A stretch of DNA of 64,000 bases. Origin: Sipunculus nudus. Taxonomy: Eukaryota; Annelida; Sipuncula; Golfingiida; Sipunculidae. Location: NCBI GenBank assembly GCA_026874595.1, contig CM049315.1, positions 75,962,401 through 76,026,400 of the forward strand, given 5' to 3'. Below, in pieces: positions 1 through 12,239 of this stretch (within the stretch, counting starts at the first letter, position 1; every line of letters starts with the position of its first letter). The notes beneath the pieces were generated by a model. That model was not told the DNA's origin. It worked only from the letters and a program-made list of their open reading frames with translations, and did not search any database. The translations under genes and the position numbers were made by a program.

Positions 1-241
1 TATAATCTCTAATAGTAAACAATTTTATTTGATAATTTTTCATTTTTATAAATGAAATGAAAAATACCGAATGGTGACTGCATGGTGTCATTTGGAATAC
101 ATTTTCGGCCATCCATGGAAAATTCATTAAACATCAGTAATTGCAAAGTAATTCCTTGTTACTCATTAACTATAAAATTCCTTTTCTGTTAATTTGCCTA
201 AAGTTGTTATTATAAACCAATAATTTTTTTAAAATTGTTTA
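1..241. other. AT-rich gene-free flank
   Basis: No reading frame, tandem repeat or recognisable element is visible here. It leads into the G-run that marks the start of the next repeat copy. Confidence 0.5.
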
Positions 242-1080
242 TTGTTATATTTTGGCCAAAACAACTACTACAGGAGGGGGGGGGGGGTTGGACAGTTAGG
301 TCAAGCTGAAGCCACCAAAGAGCTGGCTGGCTGCAGAGTATGCCTAGCTTCAAGCATGCATAATTATCCTGAAAGGTCAACAAGAGGACATATAGAGGGG
401 TTTCAGTATAGCCTACGTGTGACATAGTCTCATAAAAACTATAATAAAAGATACAGTTTTTGGTCAATTCCTTTCAAATTTCAGAATTTAGAAGCTGAAA
501 TCCTTACATGTAAATGAAATGAAAATTAATTCAACAGTGCTTACAGGGAAAAACTTTGCCGTGGCCAAAGTTGGGCAAAATTTAAGGTACTGATTTTATT
601 TTTATGCGAATAACATAAAATTTGTTATATTCAGATCTAATTTTGGGTATACAATTGAATCTTGATTAAATGAAGTTATATCCCTGAAAAAGTCTCTAGC
701 TTCAGCAATTCTTATGTTAAGTGAGTAAATATATTTCCTGATTTTTTATATGGTGCATTAAATTCAGGCCCATAATTTCAACAAATTTCACAATACTGAC
801 CTAATTTTTGGTAATTACATAGGAAATGTATAAAAGAATATACATACTAAATATGATGAAAAAAGATCCTTGGTTTTGATATTAGGCAATCTTGCAGTGT
901 AACAATGGGTCCTAGTGACCCAATTTTTGGTATGGTAGGAGATTTTTGGGACATCTAACTGTATGCAGAATTTTGGATTCGTAGGTTGAATGATTTCAAA
1001 ACGTGCCCTGTTAACGGCCAGCCGGACAACGGACAAGGGACTATGACTATAGCTCAGATGAATGAGTCAGCTGAGCTAAA
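242..1080 (+). repeat. Repeat family A, copy 1
   Basis: A roughly 0.84-kb interspersed element. It has a 12-base G-run (276-287) near its left side, a non-coding AT-rich body, a GGAC-rich segment (1020-1040) and a 3' hairpin at 1051-1077 (AGCTCAG...CTGAGCT) followed by an A-run. The body from about 470 onward matches 10450-11140, 13196-13780, 26041-26310 and 30470-30990 almost phrase by phrase, which shows it is a dispersed family. No long open frame is present. Short frames here are not conserved between copies, so I do not call genes. Confidence 0.8.
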
Positions 1081-1087
1081 AAAAAAA

Positions 1088-1120
1088 AACAAGGGACCTA
1101 TGGGTCACAGTGCTCAGCTG
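1088..1120 (+). repeat. 5' terminal module of the modular repeat family
   Basis: ACAAGGGACCTATGGGTCAC followed by GCTCAG is the same 5' module seen at 4868, 7273, 30373 and 31967. It starts directly after the A-run of the preceding element's 3' hairpin, giving a head-to-tail junction. From about 1121 to 1470 I see nothing further. Confidence 0.7.
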
Positions 1121-1471
1121 TTATAATTTATCACAAAATATGATTTGGAAGAGGGGTTGGCAGATGCTGGTTTTGTGTGTTAATATAAGCTGTATTATGA
1201 GCTGATGGTGTTTAAATCAAGTTATGTAAGATCCTTGGAGAATTCATACAAATACAGCATTCTGGTCAGACAGCAAGACGGGCATGAGGTTGCCTCTGTT
1301 TATTTTTATACAATTACAACATTCTGGGGAAAGAGCATAGCTAGTGTGGCTAAAAGTACCTCATATTATGGCTTAAATATATTACTGACTGAACATATTA
1401 TAATTTACAGCTATATACTTAAGATATAGACTGCAAAACACTTAATTAATTCTACACATAAACTAGATGTG

Positions 1472-2119
1472 TCAGAATGACAAGAATGCCCCCATCTGGA
1501 GCATATTAGAAATATTTGTTAAAGTTTGTAATTTTCTATGTTCAGGAGCTGTCATATGGTCAAAAGTAAGTCTACCGCGACAAAACACAAACTCGAACTG
1601 TAACAGGTCATGATCTGGCGAGGTACAATAAATCAGGTCAGTATCTGCAAGCACCGCAAAAAAAAAGTCCGTACATGTGAATTTATCATAAAAAATTTCA
1701 ATTTGCATGAAATTTTCTGTTCTTTGGCCATCATATGAGACAAAATGCAATAGAATGTACCTGGTCATGATCAAGCCATACACCGAAAATCAGGCTAATA
1801 TCTGCAGGCATTGCAAAAAAAAGTCATGTGCAATTATCACAAAAATTTCTATTTTTCATGAAATTTTCTTCGTTCAGGTCAAAAGTAGGACAACTAGGAT
1901 GAAACGCAAACTTGATCTGTAACTAGTCATAATTTGCCCATACACCAAAAGTCAGGCTAATATCTGCAAGCACTGTGAAAAAAGTCTGTACAGGTGCACT
2001 TATCATGAAAATTTCAATGTTTCATGAAATTTTCTATGTTCAAGTAAAATTAAAAGTAGGTCAACCATGATAAAACACGACCTTGATCTGCAAGTGGTTA
2101 TTATGCACTCACACACAAA
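1472..2119 (+). repeat. Tandem repeat, about 160-bp unit (left part)
   Basis: The phrase CAGGCTAATATCTGCA recurs at 1634 (variant), 1791 and 1953, each followed by a poly-A stretch, TTTCATGAAATTTTC and TTCAGG. The period is 157-162 bp. The same array resumes at 3451 beyond an inserted element, with periods of about 178-180 bp. Non-coding. Confidence 0.8.
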
Positions 2120-3450
2120 GAACTAGAATACTGGTAATCGACAATCGACTACATGTATCTGCTAAAATCAGAGTAGGACGGGTGAAGTGAGGCATGGATT
2201 GAGTGGCTTGGGGAAACAGACAGGATGTCTTGCATATAAGCATGGATGACACCAGAGTGGGACAGGTGAAGTGAGGCATGGATTGGGTGGCGAGGGGAAA
2301 CAGAGAGAGGTGTGTTGCATATAAGCATGGACATTTGCAGCAGAAATGTGTATGAAGGTGGCGCCACCTGCCACAAAATCCAGAAAGTTATCCAAGTTGT
2401 ATACAATTGCAAAATTTAGGGCAGATAAGTCAAATCACTGCCGAGATATAAGTGATTTATCCCACAGCAGACAAACAGATGGTCACTGTGCAAAAATGGT
2501 TGCAGGTGGCCCCACCAGTTTTGCGTATGATAAAGAGCTATGTGAGATCTATACACATGCAAAATTTTGGCCCAATTGGTCAGACGGTTCCTGAGATATT
2601 AGCATGGATGTCTGCAGCCTGAACCTGAAAGTAGGTGGCGCCACCTGCTACAAAATCAAAAAGCTATTCAAGATGTATATACATGCAAAATATTAGGCAC
2701 ATAAGTCAAACCACTGCCGAGATATGAGTGATTTTGTCCCACAGCAGACACACAGGCAGATGCTGTGCAAAAACGGTTGCAGGTGGCCCCACCAGTTTTG
2801 TTTATGATCAAGAGCTATGTGAGATCTATACACATGCAAAATTTTGGCCCAATCGGTCAGACAGTTCCTGAGATATTAGCATGGATGTCTGCAGCCTGAA
2901 CTTGAAAGTAGGTGGCGCCACCTGCTACAAAATCAAAAAGCTATTCAAGATGTATAAACATGCAAAATATTAGGCACATAAGTCAAACCACTGCCGAGAT
3001 ATGAGTGATTTAGTCCCACAGCAGACAAACAGGCAGATGCTGTGCAAAAACGGTTGCAGGTGGCGCCACCAGTTTTGTGTATGATAAAGAGCTATGTGAG
3101 ATCTATACACATGCAAAATTTTGGCCCAATCAGTCAGACGGTTCCTGAGATATTAGCATGGATGTCTGGAGCGTAAACAAGGAGGTAGGTGGCCCCATCT
3201 GTCACAAAAATCGAAAACCTATCCAAGATGTATAAACGTGCAACACAGATGCACAGATGGACACAGAGCAGAGAGGAAAGGTCAGAGGTCAAAACAAAAT
3301 CGGGACGCAGCAGTTCACATGCGACCCGAACATAATCCCAGGCTTCGTAAAATTCCATCCAGCGGTTGCGGAGGATTCTCCGGACACCTACGCTGCGGCG
3401 GCGTCCGACTGAAAACATAGTATCCCGCAAAACTCTGTTTTGGCGGATAC
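2120..3450 (+). mobile_element. 1.3-kb non-autonomous element, copy 1, with 277-bp tandem core
   Basis: This segment splits the ~160-bp tandem array (1472-2119 and 3451-3900), so it is an insertion. It carries GTATCTGCTAAAATCAGAG near the left end (2155-2173) and ends in a hairpin at about 3419-3450 whose right arm is GTTTTGGCGGATAC. Inside are three exact 277-bp periods marked by GGTGGCGCCACC or variants at 2357, 2505, 2634, 2782, 2911, 3059 and 3188. A second copy lies inverted at 5655-7112. Ends, a terminal hairpin and a tandem core without coding capacity recall the Helentron-associated or pearl-type elements described in bivalves. That class assignment is inference. Confidence 0.75.
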
Positions 3451-3900
3451 AATTAGACCAATATCTGCAAGCATTGCGAAAAAAAGACCATAACTGTGCA
3501 TTTGTCTGGAAAATTTCTATTTTTTCATGAAATTTTCTTTGTTCAGGAGCTGTCATAAAGTAAAGTAGGTTAACCAGGACAAAGCACAACTCGATCTGTA
3601 ACTGGTCATAATCTGCTCACACGCCAAAAAGCAGGCTAATATCTGCAGGCATTGCAAAAAGAAGGCCGTATATGTGCATTTGTCATGAAAATTTCTGTTT
3701 TTCATGAAATTTTCTATGTTCAGGAGCTGTCATATGGTCAAAAATAGGTCAACTGGGACGAAACGCAAACTCAATCTGTAACTGGTCATTATCTGCCAAC
3801 ACAGCAAAAATCAGGCAAATATCTGCAGGCATTGTGAAAAATTGTTTGATTTCGGAATGACGGAAGGACAGAATGACAGACATGGGTAAACTATATGCCC
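3451..3900 (+). repeat. Tandem repeat, about 160-180-bp unit (right part)
   Basis: Continuation of the array at 1472-2119. Unit starts align at about 3454, 3632 and 3812. It ends near a GACGGAAGGACAGAATGACAG tract that resembles the GGAC-rich ends of the neighbouring families. Confidence 0.75.
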
Positions 3901-4860
3901 CTGCCACAAATCATGACTATATAGTGTCTTAATGCCATAATTAAACCTTGAAATGTTTCAACTAGTACTTGTCAGAATCTAATATTTTATCAAATAATTT
4001 TTTAAAATTTAAATAAAAATTATAAATTTGAAATATGTAGAGAATGGGACTGGTGGCCAGACCGAGGGTGAGTTAGCTGCCCAAAGATACATAATAACAA
4101 GCCCTGGGTGCATGGCAATACCACCTAGACAGTAACCTTACCTTATGAAACAGTTATTTATATAACATGGTCTTCTAAATCTTGGATAAAATTTGTATTT
4201 ATATATTAAATGCTTTCAAATTTCAGATTATAAAAGCTTAAAACCTTATGTCCCTCATGTGAAAATATAATCAACAGAGCTTACATGAAAAAAAGTGCCT
4301 TGGCTAAAGGTGAAAAAATTTAAGGGTAATTATTCCACATTTATATGCTGATAACATACATTTGCAACTAGACATTTCTTGGCAACGCAGGTGCAATAGT
4401 ATCCCCAGACAGTATAATTCCCCCCCCCTTAGGAATAGGCCCTCATCTTCAGCAGTATATACTGACACATGGCAAGCAACCATGGTTTCTTCCATCAAAT
4501 GGCTCCACAAGTCTTGAATATGAGATGGAGGTATCCAAGGTCTATGGACGTGCATATAATTTAAAGCTAATATAATAAATCATTCCTGAGAAAAGAGCAT
4601 TTATTTATACTATGAAAATGGTACGGTAGGTGGTGCCACCTGTCTGCTTCACGAGAAAACCCTCCAAGGTGGATGTACATGCCAAATTTAAAACCAACAC
4701 ATTGAATGACTTCTAAAATATGAGCAATTTTGACCTTAAGCAAATACACAGATGGAAGCCACATGAAAACTATTGCAGATACTAGAACCAGTTTTGAATG
4801 TGAGATGGAGGTATCCAAGATCTATGGACATGCACAATTTCAGGCCAATATGGCAAATCA
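3901..4860 (+). repeat. Diverged repeat copy (core type C)
   Basis: After about 250 bp of unremarkable AT-rich DNA, 4200-4330 resembles the start of family A. 4600-4860 is a core of the type also found at 7990-8800 and 11146-11400 (GGTGGTGCCACCTGTCTG at 4629). The partner site 149 bp on, at 4778, has lost its palindrome but keeps the flanking TTGCAGAT...CCAGTTTTG. No gene is seen. Confidence 0.6.
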
Positions 4861-4864
4861 TTCC

Positions 4865-5654
4865 TGAAACAAGGGACCAATGGGTCACGGCGCTCAGCTG
4901 AAGTTTGAAATTTTTGCAAAAGCAAATTATACAAAATATTCTGTTGTAATGTTTTTCATATATACAAGCATATCTATGAGCAGCTAAGAGGAAAGGGGCC
5001 CTCCTACTTGGTTATAGTAAAGTTTTAAATATATGATTACAAAACTAATACTCTGACAAGACTGTCATGAAGAAAAACAGTAAATGTTTTGAGATACTGT
5101 GATGCATATGAAAAATTTACAGATGGACAGGCAAGTGGACAGAATGGACTAATACCTTTATTTCACTTTCAAGGGAATCATGCATTTAAGATTATATTTA
5201 AGCCTATTTTTTATAGCATATCCACTTTTTCAATTAACATTTTTTATCAGATTCTTTTTTTTTTATTTACAATTTTTATAAATTTGTAATAAAAAAATTC
5301 TGAAACTATGAGTTAAAATATCAGAATTCTAAGTTGCAATCATTATTTATCTATCTAGAGTGTAGCTCATATCAGGTCATATAATCCATATACATATATT
5401 TTATTATTTTTAAATCACAAATGTTTAAAGTGAATTTAAAAGAAAATAATGCCACAACATGGCAACTTCAAGATTATTCTTTGAATCACTGTTGAAAAGT
5501 TTTGTACATTGGAGCTTTCAGTATATGCTAAATTTTATTCACCGCAATAAAAGATTCAGTAAATCTGATAAAATCAAACCATCTTTTCAAATAAAGTATA
5601 CACACTATTAGTAGAATGAGCGACAAACATCATCATTGTGCTAATTACTATCTC
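4865..5654 (+). other. 5' terminal module then gene-free AT-rich DNA
   Basis: 4868-4901 is another 5' module (GGGACCAATGGGTCAC, then GCTCAGCTGA) with no matching 3' hairpin before the next element. The remainder is AT-rich with T-runs. No gene or tandem repeat was recognised. Confidence 0.5.
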
Positions 5655-7112
5655 AGCTATAATTGTATCCGCCAAAACAGAGTTTTGCAGATACTATGTT
5701 TTCAGCCGACCGCCCCCACTGCGTGTCTGGAAAACTCCTCCATAACCCCTGGGAGGAAATTTACGAAACCCGGGATTATGTTTGGGTCACATGTGAACTG
5801 CTGCGCCCTGATTTTGTTTTGACCTCTGACCTTTCCTCTCTGCTCAGTGTCCATTTGTGTGTCTGTTTCCATACATAAACCCACATATCTCGGGAACCTT
5901 TTGACTGATCAGGAAAAAAAATTTGTACAAATGTAGCTCATGGATAGCTTTAAAAATGGTGGCGCCACCTGCAACCATTTATGCACAGCGTCCGTCTGTT
6001 TGTCTGCTGTGGGATAATATCACTCATATCTCAGCAGTGGTTTGACATAACTGCCTAAAATTTTGCAGTTTTAAACATCCTGGACAGCTTTCTTGATTTT
6101 ATGACAGGTGGCATCACCTACATTCTAGTTTACACTGCAGACATCCACAATCATATCTCGGGAACCGTTTGACCAATTGGGCCAAAATTTTGAATGTGTA
6201 TAGATCTCACATAGCTCTTTATCATACACAAAACTGGAGGGGCCACCTCCAACCATTTTTGCACAGCGTCCGTCTGTTTGTCTGCCGTGGGCTAGAATCA
6301 CTCATATCTCTGTAGTAGTTTGACATAACTGCCTACAATTTTGCAGGTTTATACATCCTGGACAGCTTTCTTGATTTTATGACAGTTGGCGCCACCTACA
6401 TTCTACTTTACGCTGCAGACATCCAAGCTCATGTCTCGGGAACTGTTTGATCAATTGGGCCAAAATTTTGCATGTGTATAGATCTCAAACAGCTCTTTAT
6501 CATACACAAAACTGGGGGGCCACCTGCAACCATTTTTGCACAGCGTCCGTCTGTTTGTCTGCGGGGGGCTAAAATCACTCATATCTCTAGAGTGGTTTGA
6601 CATATCTGCCTAAAAATTTTGCGTGTTTATACATCTTTTATAGCTTCCTCAATTTTTTTTGGCAGGTGTGGCCACCTACATTTATGTTAATGCTGCAGAC
6701 ATTCAGGCTAATATCTCAGGACTGGTTGGACATATCCCCCTGAAATTTCGCATGTGTATAGATCTCACATAGCTCGTAATCATATACAAAAGTGGTGGCG
6801 CCACCTACCACCATTTTTGCACAAGTCCTTCTGTTTGTCTGCTGTGGGATAAAATCACTCATATACATGTAGTGGTTAGACTTTTCTGCCAAAAATTTTG
6901 CATATGTATACAACTTGGACAGCTTTCTGGATTAGTGGTAAGTGGCACAACCTACACACACATTTCAGCTGCAGCCACCATGCTAATATGAAACACACCT
7001 CATGCTTTTTTCCACTTGCCACTCAATCCATGCCTCACTTCACCCGTCCCACTCTGATTTAGGCGGATACACGTAGTCGCTTGTCAACTACCCATATTCT
7101 AGGTTTTTACTG
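5655..7112 (-). mobile_element. 1.4-kb non-autonomous element, copy 2, inverted
   Basis: Reverse-complement relative of 2120-3450. It opens with a hairpin GTATCCGCCAAAAC-AGA-GTTTTGCAGATAC (about 5668-5698) and closes with CTCTGATTTAGGCGGATAC (about 7056-7074) plus about 35 bp more shared with copy 1. Palindrome sites at 5958, 6107 and 6236 (degenerate), then 6385 and 6794, keep the 149/129 spacing. The unique stretch 5700-5880 matches 3240-3420 inverted. Apparent reading frames in this stretch are not maintained between the copies. Confidence 0.75.
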
Positions 7113-7269
7113 GAATTAAAAGTCAATTTCACACCTGGTGAAGTTTTTACTCTTCTGAAGAAAAGAATTACTTATCTGATGAACATCCACACTTTCATAT
7201 AGCAATACACCACTTTGTGGACACAATTAAATGTCCACTTTAATCACTGTTACCCTGGTGGTACAATAC

Positions 7270-10187
7270 ACTAGTGGCCAATGGGCCATGACGCTCAGCT
7301 GAATTCAAGGAACTTTGAACAAGACCAAAATGACTGCCAGAGTGCAAAGAAATCAAGAATTTTGTGAATAGTCCTTAGAAATGGGTTACAGTGGGCTTTT
7401 TGACAGATGTCCAATTCATTTAAAGGTCTCATAAATAGAAAAAAATAACTGAAAAAATACAGGTAGTGCCACCAGTCTGTAGGAACTGATGAAACACTCC
7501 ATGATCATTATGTATCCAAAGAATCATGGCTATCAAGGCATTAGTTATTAAGATACTGGAGCTTTTCTATCAAATTTTAAATTATTCTCGGAGGTACTTG
7601 GAGCCCAATAGCTCAGAGGATAAGGTTAACAGAGACCTAAATTCATATTTTATGAAGACTTCTTATGGACCTCCCTGTTTGTCAAGTTAGAAGATTCTAG
7701 GTTCAGCGGTTAAGGTTTGTGCCATGTTAACAGATGACCACTTCATTTGAAGGTCTAATAAATAGAGAATAAATGCCTAAAAAAAAAAATACAGGTGGCA
7801 CCACCAGTGTAAAGGAACTGATGTAACACTACATGATCAATATACATGCTAAATATCATGGCCATCAGTGCATTAGTTTTTCAGATACTGGAGTTTTCAA
7901 AACACATAATTAATTAGAAAACAGATAGTCAACAAGTGACAACGTGTAACAGCCGAAGTCAGCGTGGTACAGGTGCAGTGAGAGATGGATTGAGTGGTAT
8001 GTCATACCACTCCTGAATATAGTCCACTAAAACTCTGAGAAAATGGCATAAATTTAGTCAACAAAAACATCTGGTGCCACCTGTCTGGTTTACAAGAAAA
8101 CCCTCCAAGACAGATTGACAAGCCAAATTTCAGACAAATACCTTGATCAACTCCTAAGATATGAGCAATTTTCACCCAAAGCAAATGTATGGATGGATGC
8201 CAAAGGAAAACAATTGCATATGGCGCCACCAGTGTTGAGTACATGATGGAGGAGTCCAAGATATATGGACATGCACAATTTCAGGCCAATACGGCACATC
8301 ACTAATAAGAAAAGACCATTAATTCATTCTACAGAAACAGGAAGGTGCATGGCGCCACCTGTCTGGTTTACCAGAAAAATTTCCAAGATGGATGGACATG
8401 CCAAATTTCAGACCAATACCGTGAACCACTCTTATGATATGTGCAATTTTCACCAAAAGCAATTAAACAGATGGACACCGCGCAAAATTGACTGCAGATG
8501 GCACCACCAGTTTTGTTTACGACATGGAGGTGTCGAGAATCTATGAACATGTACAATTTCAACCCAATACATTGAAGAACCACTTAGACGAACAGATGGC
8601 AAATGCACAGATGAACGCTACACAAAGAGTATTGTAGGTGGCGCCACCAGTCACAATTACGAGATAGAGAGATCGAAGATCTATGGACAAGCAATATTTC
8701 AGCTCAATACATTGAACCACTCCTGAAATATGGAATGTTATCTAAAAAACACCCAGTATCATACTGCCCAGAAAGGATTGCAGGTGGTGCCACCTGTCTT
8801 TGTTACCCACAACTATATAGGTGAGGGAACAACTTTGTTGGGTTGTGAACATATTGGTCCTAGGGTCTCAGAGGAGTTCTCCGAAAAGGAATGCAGAGTT
8901 TATGTATCACATTTTTAATTATTCTGGGGGGTACTTATGAGGCCCATAGCTCAGAGGTTATGGGTAACAGAGACATAATATTAGATTTCCATAAAGACTT
9001 TTCTAGGACCTCTTTAGATGATTAGTTAGAAGAATCTAGGTCAAACAGTGTTGATTTATGCCTTGTAAACAGATGAGGTTTTATTTGAAGGTCTCAAAAA
9101 TAGAGAAAAAAATATGAAAATTAGAAAAAATACAGGTGGCCCCACCAGTCTGCAGAAATTGAAGAAACATTCCATGATCAATATGCATGCAAAGAATCAT
9201 GGCAATCAATGTGTAAGTAATTTCACACACTGGAGCTTTTCTATCAAATTTTTAATTATTCTGGGCGGTAATATTCGAGCCCCATAGCTCAGAGCATACG
9301 GGTAACAGAGACCTAATTTCATGTTTCCACAGAGACTTTTTATGGACCTCCCTTGATGTCAAGTATGAAGTTTCTAGGTCCAGTGGTTATGTTTTGTGCC
9401 CTGTTAACAGATGAAAGCTTCTTTGAAGGTCTAAAAAATGGAGGAAAAAAAAAAATTCGTAAAAATTGGAAAAAAATACAGGTGGCGCCACCAATTTGCA
9501 GAAATTGATGGAACACTCCATGATCAATACTCATGCACAGAATCATGATGATCAATGAATTAGTTATTCAGATATTGGAGCTTTTGTATCAATTTTTTTA
9601 TTATTCTGAGGGGTACTTATGAGCTCCATAGCTCTGAGGAAATGGGTAACAGAAACCTAATTTCATGTTTCCACAGAGACTTTTCATGGACCTCCCTTGA
9701 TATCAAGTCAGAACATTCTAGATCCAGCAGTTACGATTTGTGCCCTGTTAACAGATGACAGCTTCTTTTGAAGGTATCAAAATAGAGAAAAAAATTCGTA
9801 AAAATTAGAAAAAATACAGGTGGCCCCACCAGTTTGCAGTAACTGATGGAACACTCCATGATCAATATTCATGCACAGAATCATGATGATCAATGCAGTA
9901 GTTATACAGATACTTGAGCTTTTGTATCAAATTTTTTATTATTCTGGGGGGTACTTACAAGACCCATAGCTCGGAGAATATGGGTAACAGACCTTATATC
10001 AGGCTTCCAAGGAGATTTTCCATGGACCTCCCTGGATGTCAAGTTAGAAGATTCCAGATCCAGTGGTTATTTGTGCCATGTTAACAGATGGCCACATGGC
10101 CGGACGGCCGATGGCCGGACAGATGGTCGACGGACAAAGAGTGATTGCTATAGCTCAGATGACTTTCAGTCAGCTGAGCTAAAAAAA
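7270..10187 (+). mobile_element. Composite modular element with ~340-bp and 149/129-bp tandem cores
   Basis: It begins with a 5' module (GGCCAATGGGCCATGACGCTCAGCTGA, about 7277-7303) and ends with a GGCCGGACGG tract and the 3' hairpin at 10152-10180. Units of about 340 bp carry TACAGGTGGC at 7794, 9135, 9481 and 9819, with a variant at 7462 (spacings 332, 346, 338). Between them, 7990-8800 is a different core with palindrome sites at 8070, 8219, 8348, 8497, 8637 and 8783 (spacings 149, 129, 149, 140, 146). No coding frame is supported. It may be one composite element or nested ones. Confidence 0.65.
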
Positions 10188-11145
10188 TCTAAAATGTAGC
10201 ACAGCCTAGAATACGAATGAATCAAAAACAGAAAATTATAACATTCATCTAGTTTATGCACGGGGGGGGGGGGGGGGGGGGGGGGGGAGGGGGGGAGTGC
10301 AGGGCAGAGGGGAAGCCTGCTAGTATTGGCCAAGCTGAGCCAAGGCAAGCTGCCTGGGGTGGGTTACATAATGCAAGTGAAGGCTGTACTACTAGGTGGG
10401 CTAGATGTAAACAACACTTGACATGGTGTATGGAAACTTGAATAAAAGCTTCTCTTTTCAATCAATTCCTTTGAAATTTCAGATTTTAAAAGAATAAATC
10501 CTTATGTATATATGCTGTGAAAATTAAATCAACATTGCTTACAGGGGAAAAACATGCCGCTGCCAAAGTTGGGCAAAATTTAAGGTATTGATTTTTTATT
10601 TATGCTAATAACGTAAAAAATTTGCAAAATTCAGATCTTATTTTGGGTTAACAATTGAACCTTGATTTGATAAAGTTATATCCCTGAAAAAAAGTCTCCA
10701 GCTTTAGCAATTCTCATGTTAAGTGAATAAATATATTTCCTGATTTTTAAAAAACTGCATTATATTTGGACTTATAACTTCAAAACACTATTCAATACTG
10801 ACCTAATTTTTGGTATGTTGATAGAAAATGTATAGAAGAATATGAATACTAAGAATAATCAAAAACAGACCAGTGGTTTTGATATTAGGCAGCCTTGAAT
10901 CTAACAATGGCCTTTATATGGATAACAGAGTTTTTTCCTTTATATTTCGAAGGAACGAAGTCCTAGTGACTAAATTTTGGGTATGGTAGGAGTTTTCTGG
11001 GACATCTAACTGTAGGCAAAATTTTGGATTAATGGGTCCAATGGTTTCAAAACGTGCCCTGTTAACAGAAGGCCGGCCGGACAGAAGACGGACAAAGGAC
11101 CACGACTATAGCTCAGAAGACTTATAGTCAGCTGAGCTAAAAAGG
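10188..11145 (+). repeat. Repeat family A, copy 2
   Basis: Starts with a 26-base G-run (10262-10287) followed by more G-rich sequence. The body from 10450 matches 470-1080, and the end is the hairpin at 11110-11138 preceded by GGCCGGCCGGACAG. Open frames across the G-run are artefacts of the homopolymer. Confidence 0.8.
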
Positions 11146-12120
11146 GCATTAATTTATACTATGAAAACAGTAAGGTAGGTGGCACCACCTGTCTGGTTGA
11201 CAAGAAAACTTTCCAAGATGGATTTTCATGTAAAACTTTAGACCAACTCATTGAACGGTGCCTCAGATATGAGCAATTTTCACCTAAAGCAAATGTACAG
11301 TGGACACTACACAAAAACAATTGCAGATGGCACTACCAGTCTTGAATAAAAGATGGAGGCACCCAAGGTCAATAGACATGCATATAATTTTAGCACAATC
11401 TTGCTCACAGTACTGTCAAGTGGCAGTGATGGGGTAATAGAAGGCCAAAAAAACAAGAAAAGGACACAACGTGGCGCCACCTGTCTTCAGCAGAAGCAAA
11501 CTTTCCAAGATCTTCAGTCAATTTGATTTTTGGACCAATCCATGCATCCCTTATTGAGATATTTATGATTTTGTGTGCATTTAACCATATATGGCAATAT
11601 TCAAGGTCAAGGTCACTCTCAAAGGAAAGGTCATGACACCAATTTAAATATGCATCATCAAATAACCCATACCTATGTATATTCATAATATGAAAGAAAT
11701 CCTTCCTTTAGTTTTTTTTAATTATAATGCTCACAATACCTTCAATTAGCAAAGATGGGGGTATAAAATGGCATGAAAACAAGAAAAGGATAATAGGTGA
11801 CACCACCAGTTTCGGGTACATGACAACACTATGCAAGATCTTCTGTCAACTTGATTTTTGGATCATTCCATGAAATAATACTTGAGACATTTAAGAATTT
11901 GTGTGATTTTCCCCCCAAAATGGAATTTAAGGTCTAGGTCACTCTCCTAGTAAAGGTCATGACCCCATTTTAAATAGGATTCGTCCAATCCCCATATATA
12001 TGTACATATCATGTTTGGTAAAGATCCGGGAAATATTTTCAAGTTATCTCGCCTGAAAGAAATCTCTGCGGTGGTGGCGTGACTTCTCCTAACCATACTA
12101 TCCCCCTGACTTTGTCTGGG
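11146..12120 (+). repeat. Core-type C copy plus related diverged units
   Basis: GGTGGCACCACCTGTCTGG at 11178 and a degenerate partner at 11336 mark a type C core. 11460-11690 and 11760-12000 are two diverged related units, each with an AAGGTCA...AAAGGTCATGAC phrase (about 11610-11640 and 11935-11970). Ends in TCTGGGGATACAA. Non-coding. Confidence 0.6.
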
Positions 12121-12239
12121 GATACAACAAGCCTAATTTTTGAGCTTTTATTTTCAAATTTCAGTATTTAACAGATTAAATCCTTATGTGTACCTGCTGT
12201 GAAAATTAAATCAAATGAGTTTACAGGAATAACTAGAAT

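Noticed and set aside
3134-3589. 151-codon minus-strand frame
   Set aside because: It spans the boundary between the inserted 1.3-kb element and the tandem array and is not kept in the inverted copy, so it is a chance frame.
10249-10461. Open frames rich in Pro or Gly across the G-run
   Set aside because: They are translations of a 26-base homopolymer and are absent from the other family A copies.
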